From positions 1 to 19,826 of the forward strand of contig CAMJXZ010000018.1 of NCBI GenBank assembly GCA_946409855.1: DNA of 19,826 bases. Direction: 5' to 3'. The position numbers were made by a program, and so were the translations under genes. The stretch comes from an uncultured Clostridia bacterium. GTDB taxonomy: Bacteria; Bacillota; Clostridia; Christensenellales; Aristaeellaceae. This document shows positions 6,750 through 15,723 of this stretch, piece after piece; within the stretch, counting starts at the first letter, position 1; every line of letters starts with the position of its first letter. The notes under the pieces are model-generated. The model made no database searches, was not told the origin of the DNA, and worked only from the letters and a program-made list of their open reading frames with translations.

Positions 6750-8765
6750 ATGCCAGACAAAAAAACGTATTACATTACCACACCGATTTATTATCCCAGC
6801 GGGAACATGCATATCGGTCATACCTACACCACCGTCGCCGCGGATACCATGAAGCGCTTCAAGCGCCTGACCGGCTATGACGCCTACATGCTGACCGGTA
6901 CGGACGAGCACGGCCAGAAGATCGAAAAGAAAGCGGCCGAAGCGAACGTCACCCCCAAGGCCTATGTGGACGAGATCGTCCGGAATACCAAAGCCCTGTG
7001 GCAGCTGATGGAAGTCGAGTACGACGATTTCATCCGCACCACCGACGAGCGGCACATCAGAATCGTCCAGCAGATCTTCCGCCGTTTTTACGAGCAGGGC
7101 GATATCTATAAGAGCAAATACGAGGGCCTGTACTGCACCCCCTGTGAAAGCTTCTGGACCGCCACCCAGGTGGTGGAAAAGGACGGCGTCAAGTGCTGCC
7201 CGGACTGCGGCCGCCCGGTGGAGATCACCCAGGAGGAAAGCTATTTCTTCCGCATGAGCAAATACCAGGACTGGCTGATCGAATACATCGAGCAGCACCC
7301 GGATTTTATCCAGCCCCAGAAGCGCGCCAACGAAATGCTCAGCAATTTCCTCAAGCCCGGCCTGCAGGACCTGTGCGTCAGCCGCACCAGCGTCAAGTGG
7401 GGCGTGCCGGTGGACTTTGACCCGGAGCATTCCGTTTACGTCTGGATCGACGCGCTGAGCAACTACATTACCGCCCTGGGCTACGGGACGGACCATGACG
7501 AGCTGTTCCGCAAATACTGGCCGGCGGACGTCCATCTGGTGGGCAAGGAAATCGTCCGTTTCCACACCATCTACTGGCCGATCATGCTGCATGCCCTGGG
7601 CCTGCCCCTGCCCCGCCAGGTGTTCGCGCACGGCTGGCTCCTGTTCGGCAACGACAAGATGAGCAAGTCGAAGGGCAACGTGGTGTACCCGCAGCCCATC
7701 GTGGAACGCTACGGCGCGGACGCCCTGCGCTATTACCTGATGCGCGAAATGCCCTTCGGCGCCGACGGCAACTACACCAACGAAGCCTTCCTGACAAGGC
7801 TGAATTCCGACCTGGCTAACGACCTGGGCAACCTGATCAGCCGCACCGTGGCCATGATCGAGAAATATTTCGGCGGCGCCGTCCAGGCGCCCCAGGCGCT
7901 GGAGCCCATCGACGAAACGCTGAAGGAGCACACCCTGGCCCTGCCGGCGCTGGTGGAAAAACAGATGAACGAGCTGCAGTTCTCCCTGGCCCTGCAGGAA
8001 ATCTGGAAGGTCGTCGGGGAGTGCAACAAATACATCGACGAGACCGCGCCCTGGATCCTGGGCCGCACGGAGGAAGGCAAAGGCCGCCTGTCCACGGTGC
8101 TGTACATGCTGGCGGAGTGTGCCCGCTTTGCCGCCGTGCTGATCGGTCCCTTCATGCCCAGGACGCCGCAGCGCATCTTTGAACAGCTGGGCGTAAACGA
8201 CCCCGCGCTGATGACCTGGGAATCCCTGTCCGGCTTCGGCAAACTGCCCGAAGGCACCATGGTGTGCAAGGGCGAAGCCCTCTTCCCGCGCATCGACATC
8301 AAAAAGGATCTGGCGGCCCTGAACGGCGAAGACGAGCCGGCCGCGGAAAAGAAGCCGGAGAAGAAACCGGAAAAGAAGGCCGAAAAGCCGCAGCAGGCCG
8401 AAAAGAAGGCCCCGGAAGTCCCGGAAGGCTGCGTGACGATCGACCAATTTGAAAAGCTCTCTTTCCGCACTGCCAAAGTGCTCGCCTGCAAGAAGGTGGA
8501 AAAGAGCGACAAGCTCCTGCAGTTCTCCCTGGACCTGGGGACGGAGCAGCGCACCGTCCTGTCCGGCATCGCCAAGGCCTATCCGGACCCGGAGCAGCTG
8601 ATCGGCAAGACCCTGGTGCTGTTTGCAAACCTGGCCCCCCGCAAGATCATGGGGACGCTTTCCCAGGGCATGCTCCTGAGCGCCCTGGACGAAAAGACGG
8701 GCGCCCTCCGGCTTTTGACCGTTGACGACGCGGACAGCGTGGCGCCGGGGAGCGAGATCGGATAA
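6750..8765 (+). CDS. metG: Methionyl-tRNA synthetase (with C-terminal tRNA-binding domain)
   Basis: A 671-residue class I aminoacyl-tRNA synthetase that charges tRNA-Met in the cytoplasm. Motifs: YITTPIYYPSG at the start, HIGH (21-24), a zinc knuckle (C129/C132 and C149/C150/C153), WIDALSNYI (232-240) and KMSKS (303-307). A helical anticodon-binding domain follows, then a Lys/Glu/Pro-rich linker (about 526-557, low complexity) and an OB-fold tRNA-binding domain (562-671, NLAPRKIMGTLSQGMLLSA). The full-length form with this appended domain is usual in Firmicutes. ATG 6750 is preferred because MPDKKTYYITTP matches the family's normal N-terminus and AAAGGA (6733-6738) lies upstream, though at a longish 11 bases. 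An in-frame ATG at 6729 would add seven residues and cannot be excluded. It is transcribed from its own promoter. Confidence 0.97.
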   Translation: MPDKKTYYITTPIYYPSGNMHIGHTYTTVAADTMKRFKRLTGYDAYMLTGTDEHGQKIEKKAAEANVTPKAYVDEIVRNTKALWQLMEVEYDDFIRTTDERHIRIVQQIFRRFYEQGDIYKSKYEGLYCTPCESFWTATQVVEKDGVKCCPDCGRPVEITQEESYFFRMSKYQDWLIEYIEQHPDFIQPQKRANEMLSNFLKPGLQDLCVSRTSVKWGVPVDFDPEHSVYVWIDALSNYITALGYGTDHDELFRKYWPADVHLVGKEIVRFHTIYWPIMLHALGLPLPRQVFAHGWLLFGNDKMSKSKGNVVYPQPIVERYGADALRYYLMREMPFGADGNYTNEAFLTRLNSDLANDLGNLISRTVAMIEKYFGGAVQAPQALEPIDETLKEHTLALPALVEKQMNELQFSLALQEIWKVVGECNKYIDETAPWILGRTEEGKGRLSTVLYMLAECARFAAVLIGPFMPRTPQRIFEQLGVNDPALMTWESLSGFGKLPEGTMVCKGEALFPRIDIKKDLAALNGEDEPAAEKKPEKKPEKKAEKPQQAEKKAPEVPEGCVTIDQFEKLSFRTAKVLACKKVEKSDKLLQFSLDLGTEQRTVLSGIAKAYPDPEQLIGKTLVLFANLAPRKIMGTLSQGMLLSALDEKTGALRLLTVDDADSVAPGSEIG

Positions 8766-8986
8766 AGGACAGACCGATTCAGTTGTTTTCTTCAGCCCGC
8801 CTTTCAGGGCGGCACGCCGGACACGCCGCAGCGGCCGGCCGTCGATGCTTCGGTATCTCCGGCTTCCGCCGAGGAGCGTCCGGCGCGCGTTCCATCGTGT
8901 TTCAAATGGAAAGCGGGCTCAACATGACCCTTCCGGCCGGATTGATTCCGGCATTCCCAATGCTCTTCAGAAAGGGAGAAAACCCC

Positions 8987-11089
8987 ATGAAAAAGCGGAT
9001 CTGCTGTTTCACTTTTCTGATCCTGCTGTCCCTGTTCTTTTTTGCGCTGCCTGAAACAAAGGCGGATGCGCCGGCTCCGGCTTCGGGAAAAGATCAGCAG
9101 AACATCCTGTACAGCGGCGTCGGCGAGGACGGCCTTTCCTGGCAGCTGACCGGAGACGGAACGCTGACCATCAGCGGAAGCGGACAGATGTATCCGTATG
9201 ACCCGGTTCATGAGGCTTATTGCGGCTATGACCAGCGCCCCTGGCACAGCTGCCGCGCGCTGATTCATACGGCGGTGGTCGAAGAGGGCGTCACCAACGT
9301 GGGGGAATACGCTTTTTATGACTGCCCGAACCTCACGCAGATCATCCTGGCGGACAGCGTAACCCGGATTGACTATATGGCCTTTGGGGACTGTACCGGG
9401 TTAACGGCTGTTACCATCGGGAAAAATGTCAGGACCGTAGGGGACTGTTCCTATCGTCCCGCATTTCACGGAGGCGGGGCTTTCCTGGGCTGCAGGAATC
9501 TGAAAAGCATCGCCGTGGAAGCCGGGAACGGGAATTACATTTCCGAAGACGGTGTTCTGTACAGCGGGGACATGACCATTCTTTCCGCATACCCGGCCGG
9601 GAAAACGGATCCTTCCTATCGGATTTTGGACGGCGTTGAGTACATCGAACCGTGTACTTTCATGGGCTGTGTCCATCTGAAAACCGTCCTGCTGCCGGAC
9701 AGCCTGGATGCCATCGGAGGCTATGCCTTTGCGGATTGCAGCCATCTGCGGTATCTGACCATGCCGCTCAGCCTGACCGGTATTGATACATTGGCCTTTA
9801 TGGGCTGCACGGAGCTGAGCGATGTTTACTATCAGGGCTCCCGGACGCAATGGGACAGTATTTATAATGAGGACATTTATCTGAGCGACGGCATCCGGCT
9901 GGCCGAGGATCCGCAGGCGGAAATTACCGATTATTTTCCGGTTTTTCCCATTCATCTTCACTGCGGCGTTCTCGCGTACGGCATCTGCGGGGAAAACGGC
10001 GGAGACAATGTCACCTGGACGCTTTACCAAAGCGGCCTGATGTCCATCAGCGGCGCGGGCAGAATGGGCTGGGATGACGAGCCCCCCTGGGGCCGCTGGA
10101 AGGATTCGATCCGCACCGCGGAAATTGCGGACGGGGTGGCCAATCTCTATGACTGGTCTTTTACGGGATGCTCAAACCTGCGGGAGATCAGCATTCCGGA
10201 CAGCGTGAATGAAATCAGCTGGCAGTGCTTTATGGATTGCTCGTCCCTTGTTTCTGTCATCCTCCCAAGTGGGCTTACTTCTGTTCCATATGAGCTGTTC
10301 AGGGGATGCACCAGTTTGGCGGATGTTACTCTGCCGGACGGACTGACCGGCATCGGCAATGGCGCTTTTGACGGGTGTGCCGGTCTTTCCTCCGTCAGCA
10401 TACCGGACAGCGTCACGTCCATCGGGACGCTCGCGTTTGCCGCCTGCCCCGGTCTTGCGTCCATTACGCTGCCCGCCGGTCTCAGATATGACGCATCCAT
10501 GATATATGAGGATATATTCCTGAATTCCGTGAATCTCACGGAGATCCTGGTCGCGTCCGGAAACGAAGACTTTGCTTCTGCGGACGGCGTGCTGTTTGAT
10601 CAGGGCATGACAAAGCTGCTCGTATATCCGGCCGGAAAGAAGGACAGCACGTACGGAGTTCCGGACGGCGTAAAAGACATCTGCTACGGTGCTTTTGACA
10701 ATCATGCACACATTCATACCCTGATCCTTCCGCACAGCATCGAAACGATCGGACCCTGGGTTTTCAGCAGAACCGTGCTGAGCGGCATCATCTATCATGG
10801 CACAGCCGCCGGGTGGGAAGCGGTTTCCATCGATGGTGATAACCCCGATCTGGCCAATATCCCCGTCCGCTTCCTCCCGGGCGCGGATATCGTTCTCCCG
10901 GCTTCTCTGACAGCGGTGGAAATCCAGGCGTTCCAGGGGATTCCGGAGGGCAGCGTCGTGTTTATTCCGGGCTCCGTTACGGCCATTGCCGACGGCGCCT
11001 TTGACGAAGGAACCGTCATTGTCGCGCCGGTGGGCAGTTTCGCCGCGCAATGGGCGGAAACGCACGGGTTCGAGTGGTATCCGCAGTAA
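8987..11089 (+). CDS. Exported BspA-type leucine-rich-repeat protein
   Basis: A 700-residue exported protein with a signal peptide (MKKR, hydrophobic 6-20, cleavage near TKA at 24-26). It has two modules. Each begins with a cap of the kind (V)TWxLxxDGTLTISGxGxM followed by an aromatic/Pro patch (about 44-86 and 335-371), then BspA-type leucine-rich repeats (pattern: small residue, L, x, I/V-P-D-S-V-x-x-I-G-x-x-A-F-x-x-C). YYQGSRTQWDSI and IYHGTAAGWEAVSI are typical inserts of such clostridial proteins, and the C-terminus (SFAAQWAETHGFEWY) is their usual end. No LPXTG or SLH anchor is visible. Family members act at the cell surface in binding or adhesion; the ligand here is unknown. ATG 8987 is chosen for AGGGAG (8973-8978) at eight bases and for the signal peptide. 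The 221 bases upstream hold no gene and no clear promoter. Confidence 0.92.
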   Translation: MKKRICCFTFLILLSLFFFALPETKADAPAPASGKDQQNILYSGVGEDGLSWQLTGDGTLTISGSGQMYPYDPVHEAYCGYDQRPWHSCRALIHTAVVEEGVTNVGEYAFYDCPNLTQIILADSVTRIDYMAFGDCTGLTAVTIGKNVRTVGDCSYRPAFHGGGAFLGCRNLKSIAVEAGNGNYISEDGVLYSGDMTILSAYPAGKTDPSYRILDGVEYIEPCTFMGCVHLKTVLLPDSLDAIGGYAFADCSHLRYLTMPLSLTGIDTLAFMGCTELSDVYYQGSRTQWDSIYNEDIYLSDGIRLAEDPQAEITDYFPVFPIHLHCGVLAYGICGENGGDNVTWTLYQSGLMSISGAGRMGWDDEPPWGRWKDSIRTAEIADGVANLYDWSFTGCSNLREISIPDSVNEISWQCFMDCSSLVSVILPSGLTSVPYELFRGCTSLADVTLPDGLTGIGNGAFDGCAGLSSVSIPDSVTSIGTLAFAACPGLASITLPAGLRYDASMIYEDIFLNSVNLTEILVASGNEDFASADGVLFDQGMTKLLVYPAGKKDSTYGVPDGVKDICYGAFDNHAHIHTLILPHSIETIGPWVFSRTVLSGIIYHGTAAGWEAVSIDGDNPDLANIPVRFLPGADIVLPASLTAVEIQAFQGIPEGSVVFIPGSVTAIADGAFDEGTVIVAPVGSFAAQWAETHGFEWYPQ

Positions 11090-11112
11090 GTTGATTCCAT
11101 GATGGCCGTAAA

Positions 11113-11150
11113 AGGCGGAAGCCCGTATGTTCCTTCCGGCCGCCTGTTTT
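11113..11150 (+). terminator. Possible weak terminator after the LRR gene
   Basis: AGGCGG (11113-11118) can pair with CCGCCT (11140-11145), followed by G and four T. The loop is long (21 bases) though it can fold internally. If inactive, the lipoprotein gene is cotranscribed with the LRR gene. Confidence 0.3.
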
Positions 11151-11185
11151 GCGGGCTGATGATTTCTGAGAATGAGCGGACTGAC

Positions 11186-12112
11186 ATGAAAAGAAAAACA
11201 ATTCTTTTTTTCCTCCTGTGCTGCCTTCTTCCTTTCCTCCTGTGCGCCTGCGCGGGAGGCGGGAAGGAGCAGGAGCATCTGACGCCGGAGCCGGCCGTCA
11301 CGGTCCGGCCCGGGCTGAAGGACGCCGCGTCCCGGGTGCTGGAACAGGTGCTCGCCTGTTCGGAAAACGCGGAAGCGCTGAACTTCCGGGTGCGCAGCGC
11401 CCTGGGGCAGGTCACCGCCCTGAGCGTGCCCGGGCAGATCACCCGGTCCATCGTTCAGGCGGTCACGCCGGAAGAGCCCATGGCCCTGGAAAACGGCTGG
11501 TATTCCTTCTCCCGTTCCACCGGGGGCCGGTATTCCTTCGATAAGCCCTGGGCCGCCGTGATGTCCGAGGGCAGGATGGACAGCTATGTGATTTCCGACG
11601 AGGGGGAGCCGCGGGAAACGCAGGAGACCGTCTTCTACGACCCCTACACCTATGTGATGAGCGGCGAGGGCGGGGGCGATTTCGCCTTTGCCTCCTATTA
11701 CCGGATCCGGGAGGACGGCCGCTGCGCCGAAACGGAGACCGTTTCCCGCCTGAATGACACCGTGTCCGGCTGGGCGAGGGACGTGTACCTGTATGAAAAC
11801 GGTGTCCTGTGGTTCGCGGACGCCCAGCTGAACCCCCGGGTGGATACCGGGGAAGAAGGCGAGGCGGCCCGCTGGTCCTGGCGCATCTGCGTCGGCTGTG
11901 TCTCCGCCCGGGAAGCGAACGTGGTCGAGTTCGACACGGAGGAGACACCCGACCTGTCCCTGCCGGCTCAGTTTCCCGACCTGATCGGCGGGGGCACCGC
12001 TTCCGTGTCCGCCCTGATGAACCAGCCGAAACCAGTTTCCGGCCTTTCGGTGAAAGACGGCCGGGTGACCCTGACCGGCGAGGGCGGGAACCGTTCCGCC
12101 CAGCTCAAATAA
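11186..12112 (+). CDS. Lipoprotein of unknown function
   Basis: A 308-residue protein with a lipoprotein signal: MKRK, a hydrophobic run, and a lipobox LLCAC at about residues 18-22 followed by AGGG, so it should be lipid-anchored on the outer face of the membrane. A Thr/Pro/Glu-rich stretch follows, then a domain I do not recognise. That domain has several tyrosine- and tryptophan-rich strands (WYSFSRSTGGRYSF, DVYLYENGVLWFAD, ARWSWRICVG) and a beta-rich C-terminus. No catalytic motif is visible. ATG 11186 is chosen because it starts the signal peptide; the ribosome binding site is weak (GAGCGG nearby). It lies 96 bases after the LRR gene and 60 before the GH2 gene. The GC-rich hairpin after its stop (12115-12135) has no T-run, so read-through into the GH2 gene is possible. 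Confidence 0.85.
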   Translation: MKRKTILFFLLCCLLPFLLCACAGGGKEQEHLTPEPAVTVRPGLKDAASRVLEQVLACSENAEALNFRVRSALGQVTALSVPGQITRSIVQAVTPEEPMALENGWYSFSRSTGGRYSFDKPWAAVMSEGRMDSYVISDEGEPRETQETVFYDPYTYVMSGEGGGDFAFASYYRIREDGRCAETETVSRLNDTVSGWARDVYLYENGVLWFADAQLNPRVDTGEEGEAARWSWRICVGCVSAREANVVEFDTEETPDLSLPAQFPDLIGGGTASVSALMNQPKPVSGLSVKDGRVTLTGEGGNRSAQLK

Positions 12113-12172
12113 AGGCCGCCGGCTTACCGGCCGGCATCCCGATAAAAGCGTCAATCAAAAGGAGCATGCCCC

Positions 12173-14551
12173 ATGATTCCATTTTCCGACAACTGGGAGT
12201 TTACCCCCGAATGGACAGAGGATTTCGCCAAGGGTAAGGGGATTTCCGTGCCGGTCCGTCTGCCGCACACCGTCCGCGAGGTCCCGCTGCATTACGCGGA
12301 CGACGCCAGCTACCAGATGGTATCCGGCTACCGGAAGACTGTCATCCTGCCCGAGGACCGGAAGGACGACCGGGTCTTTGTGCAGTTTGACGGCGCGGCG
12401 CATATCGCCACCGTCTATCTGGACGGCAGGGAGCTGTATACCCACCGCTGCGGCTATACCATGTTCCGGGTGGAACTGACAGGGCTGCTGACGCCCGGTC
12501 AGCCCGCCATCCTTTCTGTCCGGCTGGACAGCACGGAAAATCCCGCCGTCCCGCCCTTCGGCTTCGTCATTGACTATCTGACCTACGGGGGCCTCTACCG
12601 CCTCTGCTGGCTGGAATATACCGCCCGGGACCGGATCGCGGATGTGTACGTCACCACGCCGGATCTGACCCACGCTCGCGTCCGCGTCACCCTGGACCGG
12701 CAGGAAGAAAAGCCGCTGACGGTCCGGATGCGCATCCGTTCCGCGGACGGTACGGTGCTGGTGGAGGAAGCGGGGAGCCAGAGCGAGTTCAACCTGCCGG
12801 TTCCGAACGCCGCCCCCTGGACCCTGGACAGCCCCGCGCTCTATGACCTGGACGTTTTCCTGGAGGATGAAAGCGGCCGTGTGCTGGATAGCAGAACGAC
12901 GGCTTTCGGTTTCCGGACGATCGAGTTCCGCTTCAACGGCTTTTACCTCAACGGCAGCAAGGTTTTTCTGCGTGGGCTGAACCGGCACCAGGCGTACCCG
13001 TACATCGGCTATGCCGCGCCGGATTCCCTCCAGGCGGAGGACGCCCGGATCCTGAAGGAGGAGCTGGGCCTGACCATCGTCCGCACCTCCCATTATCCCC
13101 AGAGCCAGGCGTTCATCGACGCCTGCGACCGGCTGGGGCTGCTGGTGTTTACCGAGATTCCGGGCTGGCAGCACATCGGGGATGAACAATGGAAGGATCA
13201 GGCGGTCGAAAACGTCCGGGAAATGGTGACGCAGTACCGCAATCATCCCTCCGTGATCCTCTGGGGGGTCCGCATCAACGAGAGCCTGGACGACGACGCC
13301 TTCTATGAACGCACCAATCAGGCCGCCCACGAGCTGGACGACAGCCGGCCCACCTCCGGGGTGCGGTATCTGCAGAAGAGCCATCTGCTGGAGGACGTGT
13401 ACGCCTTCAACGATTTCTCCCACACCGGGAAAAACGCGGGCGTCCTGCACAAGAAGGACGTTACGCCCCAGATGAACAAGGCGCTGCTGATCTCCGAGCA
13501 CAACGGCCACATGTTCCCCACCAAGGCGGGGGATCCCTGGGAAAAGCGCCAGGAGCATGCCCTGCGCCACGCCCGGGTGCTCAACGACGCCATGGCGGAC
13601 GGGCTGCATGCCGGCTGCATCGGCTGGTGCATGTTCGACTATCCCACCCATAAGGATTTCGGCTCCGGCGACCGGGTCTGCTATCACGGCGTGATGGACG
13701 CCTTCCGCAACCCCAAGCTCGCCGCCGCCCTCTACCAGAGCCAGCAGGACGAAACGCCGGTGCTGGCGGTTTCCTCCTCGATGGACATCGGGGATTATCC
13801 CGCCGGCAATATCGGGACGGTTTACGTTTTCAGCAACGCCGACCGGGTGGATCTGTACAAGGACGACGAATTCATCGTTTCCCTGCCCGCTTCCAGGTAC
13901 CAGGCGCTGCCTCACGGCCCCCGGGCGCTGGAGGATACCATCGGCAACCAGCTCAGGGAGAAAGAGGGTTTTACCGGCTCCCGGGAGAAGCTGCTTCACC
14001 GGTGCCTGCTGTACGCGAAAAAGCACGGGGTGGACAAGATCCCCCTGCGGGAAAAGGCGGGCCTGGCCTGGTGCAGACTGCGCTACGGCATGACCCGGCA
14101 GGATTTTGTCCGGCTGTACAACAAGTACGTCGCCAGCTGGGGGGACCGGGTGACCCGGTGGCGTTTTGAGGCGGTCAAAGACGGGCAGTCCGTCGCCTCT
14201 TATACCTGCTGCCCCAGCGCGCGTCTGCATCTGGAGGCGAAGGTGTCCGCCGATACCCTCCGGGAAGGGGCGACCTACGATATGGCGCTGGTCCGGCTGC
14301 GCATCGCGGATGAGAACGGCAATACGGCCGTCTACGACCAGATCCCCCTTTCCTTCCATCTGAGCGGCGCCGCGGAACTCGTCGGCCCCACCGCCGTCAC
14401 CGCTGAGGGCGGCATGGCGGGCACGCTGGTGCGTTCCATCGGGCAGAGAGGCGACGCCGTGCTGACCGTGATCGGCGCGGGGATGGCGCCCCTCTCCCTT
14501 ACGTTCCACGTCGTCTGCGGGGAAAGCGGCGCGGAGGGGACGCCCTCGTAA
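12173..14551 (+). CDS. Glycoside hydrolase family 2 enzyme (beta-galactosidase/beta-glucuronidase-like)
   Basis: A 792-residue retaining glycosidase of family 2, without a signal peptide and therefore cytoplasmic; it would act on imported oligosaccharides. Domains in order: sugar-binding jelly roll (about 1-150), immunoglobulin-like sandwich (about 155-250), TIM barrel (about 255-525), then a C-terminal beta region. Expected catalytic residues are E370, the acid/base (WGVRINES at 364-371), and E442, the nucleophile (LLISEHNGH at 438-446). GWCMFDYPTHKDFGSGDR (484-501) is the conserved active-site loop. A helix-rich stretch of about 65 residues (595-660) interrupts the C-terminal beta region. 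The substrate cannot be named from sequence: family 2 covers galactosidases, glucuronidases and mannosidases. AAAAGGAG lies eight bases before the ATG, and a terminator follows at 14571. No sugar transporter or regulator is adjacent. Confidence 0.93.
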   Translation: MIPFSDNWEFTPEWTEDFAKGKGISVPVRLPHTVREVPLHYADDASYQMVSGYRKTVILPEDRKDDRVFVQFDGAAHIATVYLDGRELYTHRCGYTMFRVELTGLLTPGQPAILSVRLDSTENPAVPPFGFVIDYLTYGGLYRLCWLEYTARDRIADVYVTTPDLTHARVRVTLDRQEEKPLTVRMRIRSADGTVLVEEAGSQSEFNLPVPNAAPWTLDSPALYDLDVFLEDESGRVLDSRTTAFGFRTIEFRFNGFYLNGSKVFLRGLNRHQAYPYIGYAAPDSLQAEDARILKEELGLTIVRTSHYPQSQAFIDACDRLGLLVFTEIPGWQHIGDEQWKDQAVENVREMVTQYRNHPSVILWGVRINESLDDDAFYERTNQAAHELDDSRPTSGVRYLQKSHLLEDVYAFNDFSHTGKNAGVLHKKDVTPQMNKALLISEHNGHMFPTKAGDPWEKRQEHALRHARVLNDAMADGLHAGCIGWCMFDYPTHKDFGSGDRVCYHGVMDAFRNPKLAAALYQSQQDETPVLAVSSSMDIGDYPAGNIGTVYVFSNADRVDLYKDDEFIVSLPASRYQALPHGPRALEDTIGNQLREKEGFTGSREKLLHRCLLYAKKHGVDKIPLREKAGLAWCRLRYGMTRQDFVRLYNKYVASWGDRVTRWRFEAVKDGQSVASYTCCPSARLHLEAKVSADTLREGATYDMALVRLRIADENGNTAVYDQIPLSFHLSGAAELVGPTAVTAEGGMAGTLVRSIGQRGDAVLTVIGAGMAPLSLTFHVVCGESGAEGTPS

Positions 14552-14570
14552 CGGGCTTCATGAAAACAGC

Positions 14571-14611
14571 AAGGGCTGAACAGACAAAAACGGTCTGCGT
14601 CAGCCCTTTTT
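14571..14611 (+). terminator. Intrinsic terminator after the GH2 gene
   Basis: AAGGGCTGA pairs with TCAGCCCTT and an inner CAGAC pairs with GTCTG, with a small internal loop, ending in TTTTT (14607-14611). Confidence 0.92.
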
Positions 14612-14680
14612 GATAAAAGTACACGGATCGGAGCGGGCGCTGCCTTTGCTCCCTCGTTCCGGAAAGGACGTAAAAAGAAT

Positions 14681-15469
14681 ATGCCGGACAGAAAGGAATT
14701 CATCAGCGGGTTTTATGACCGGGCGGATGAGGACAGCAGGCTGCTCAGGACCAGGCACGGGCAGTTGGAATACGCGGTGACCATGCACTTTATCCACCGC
14801 TATGCGGCCCCCGGCGCCAGGGTGCTGGAGGTCGGCGCGGGCACCGGCCGGTACTCCATCGCCCTGGCAAGGGAAGGCATGGAGGTGACGGCGGTGGAGC
14901 TGGCCCCGGGCAACCTGGCGGTCCTGCGGGAAAAAAGCCGGGGCCTGCCGGGGATCGCTTCCTTTGAGGGGGACGCTACGGACCTGGGCCGGTTCCCGGA
15001 CGGAGAATTTGCGCTTACCCTGGTGCTGGGGCCGATGTACCACCTGTATGACCCGCGGGACGTTCACCGGGCCATCGACGAAGCCGTCCGCGTCACGAGA
15101 AAAGGCGGCACGCTGATGTTCGCCTTCCTTTCGGTGTTTGGGATCATGTACGCCAATTATCTCACGGGCAACTGGGCCGCCGGGCAGGAAGAGAACTTTG
15201 ACGGGGATTATCGCGTCCGCCATTTTCAGGAGCAGCTGTTCACCGGGTATGACGTCGCGGAGTTTGAGCGGCTGTTCGACGGAAAGCCGGTCCAATGGCT
15301 CGCCACGGCCGGGACGGACGGCCTGCTGGAGGCGGTGGAGGACAGGCCCGACTTTGAAATCAAAGAGGAGGACTTCCCCGCCTTTGTGAACTGGTACCTT
15401 GCTTTTGCGGAAAAGCGGGAGCTGCTGGGGAACACCAACCATCTGCTGTATATCTGCCGGAAACTGTGA
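14681..15469 (+). CDS. Class I SAM-dependent methyltransferase
   Basis: A 262-residue soluble Rossmann-fold methyltransferase. Motif I is VLEVGAGTG (48-56), followed by the acidic end of the second strand (VTAVELAP, 69-76), an acidic motif (GDATDL), and the motif IV-like LTLVLGPMYHLYDP. The LGPMYHL segment is typical of a clostridial methyltransferase group of unassigned substrate, so small molecules, proteins and nucleic acids all remain possible. The ATG is preceded by AAAGGA (14663-14668) at twelve bases, rather far, with an AAAAAGA stretch in between. It stands alone between two terminators (14571-14611 and 15499-15544), so it must have its own promoter, though no good -35/-10 pair is visible in the short gap. 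Confidence 0.9.
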   Translation: MPDRKEFISGFYDRADEDSRLLRTRHGQLEYAVTMHFIHRYAAPGARVLEVGAGTGRYSIALAREGMEVTAVELAPGNLAVLREKSRGLPGIASFEGDATDLGRFPDGEFALTLVLGPMYHLYDPRDVHRAIDEAVRVTRKGGTLMFAFLSVFGIMYANYLTGNWAAGQEENFDGDYRVRHFQEQLFTGYDVAEFERLFDGKPVQWLATAGTDGLLEAVEDRPDFEIKEEDFPAFVNWYLAFAEKRELLGNTNHLLYICRKL

Positions 15470-15498
15470 CGCCGGTTTCACAGTATGGCGGAAAACGG

Positions 15499-15544
15499 AA
15501 CGGAGCCTTCCCCCGTCTTTTTTGCGGAGGAAGGCCCCGTTTTT
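15499..15544 (+). terminator. Intrinsic terminator after the methyltransferase gene
   Basis: AACGGAGCCTTCC (15499-15511) pairs with GGAAGGCCCCGTT (15529-15541), with one mismatch, and runs into TTTTT (15540-15544). The following 179 bases up to the trmO stop hold no gene or recognisable RNA. Confidence 0.88.
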
Positions 15545-15723
15545 ATCGTCTGTTCAGCAGGCCGGCTTCCTGATTGGCTTACCGCAGCTTTTCCTTTTGC
15601 GTCCTGACAGGTTTCGCGTCCAGGCCGGGTACCGCGGGCCGGTGCCTGCCTGCAAGAGTGAAATATGAACCTGCCCTGATCCGAGGCGGCAATCCTGGCG
15701 GCCGCATGCCGATCCGAATCGGT

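Noticed and set aside
6495..8447. 650-codon open frame on the minus strand opposite metG
   Set aside because: Shadow frame. It lies across the metG catalytic domain and shows no motif; the metG promoter and motifs are unambiguous.
12115..12135. GC-rich hairpin after the lipoprotein gene as a terminator
   Set aside because: The stem is good (GCCGG-CTTA-CCGGC plus three more pairs past a bulge) but no T-run follows on either strand.
10172..12154. Long minus-strand open frame opposite the LRR and lipoprotein genes
   Set aside because: Shadow frame spanning two real genes and their gap, with no domain or ribosome binding site.
12155..14509. 784-codon open frame on the minus strand opposite the GH2 gene
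   Set aside because: It is a shadow of a GC-rich gene: the plus-strand frame has full GH2 motifs, a ribosome binding site and normal composition, while the minus frame has no recognisable domain.
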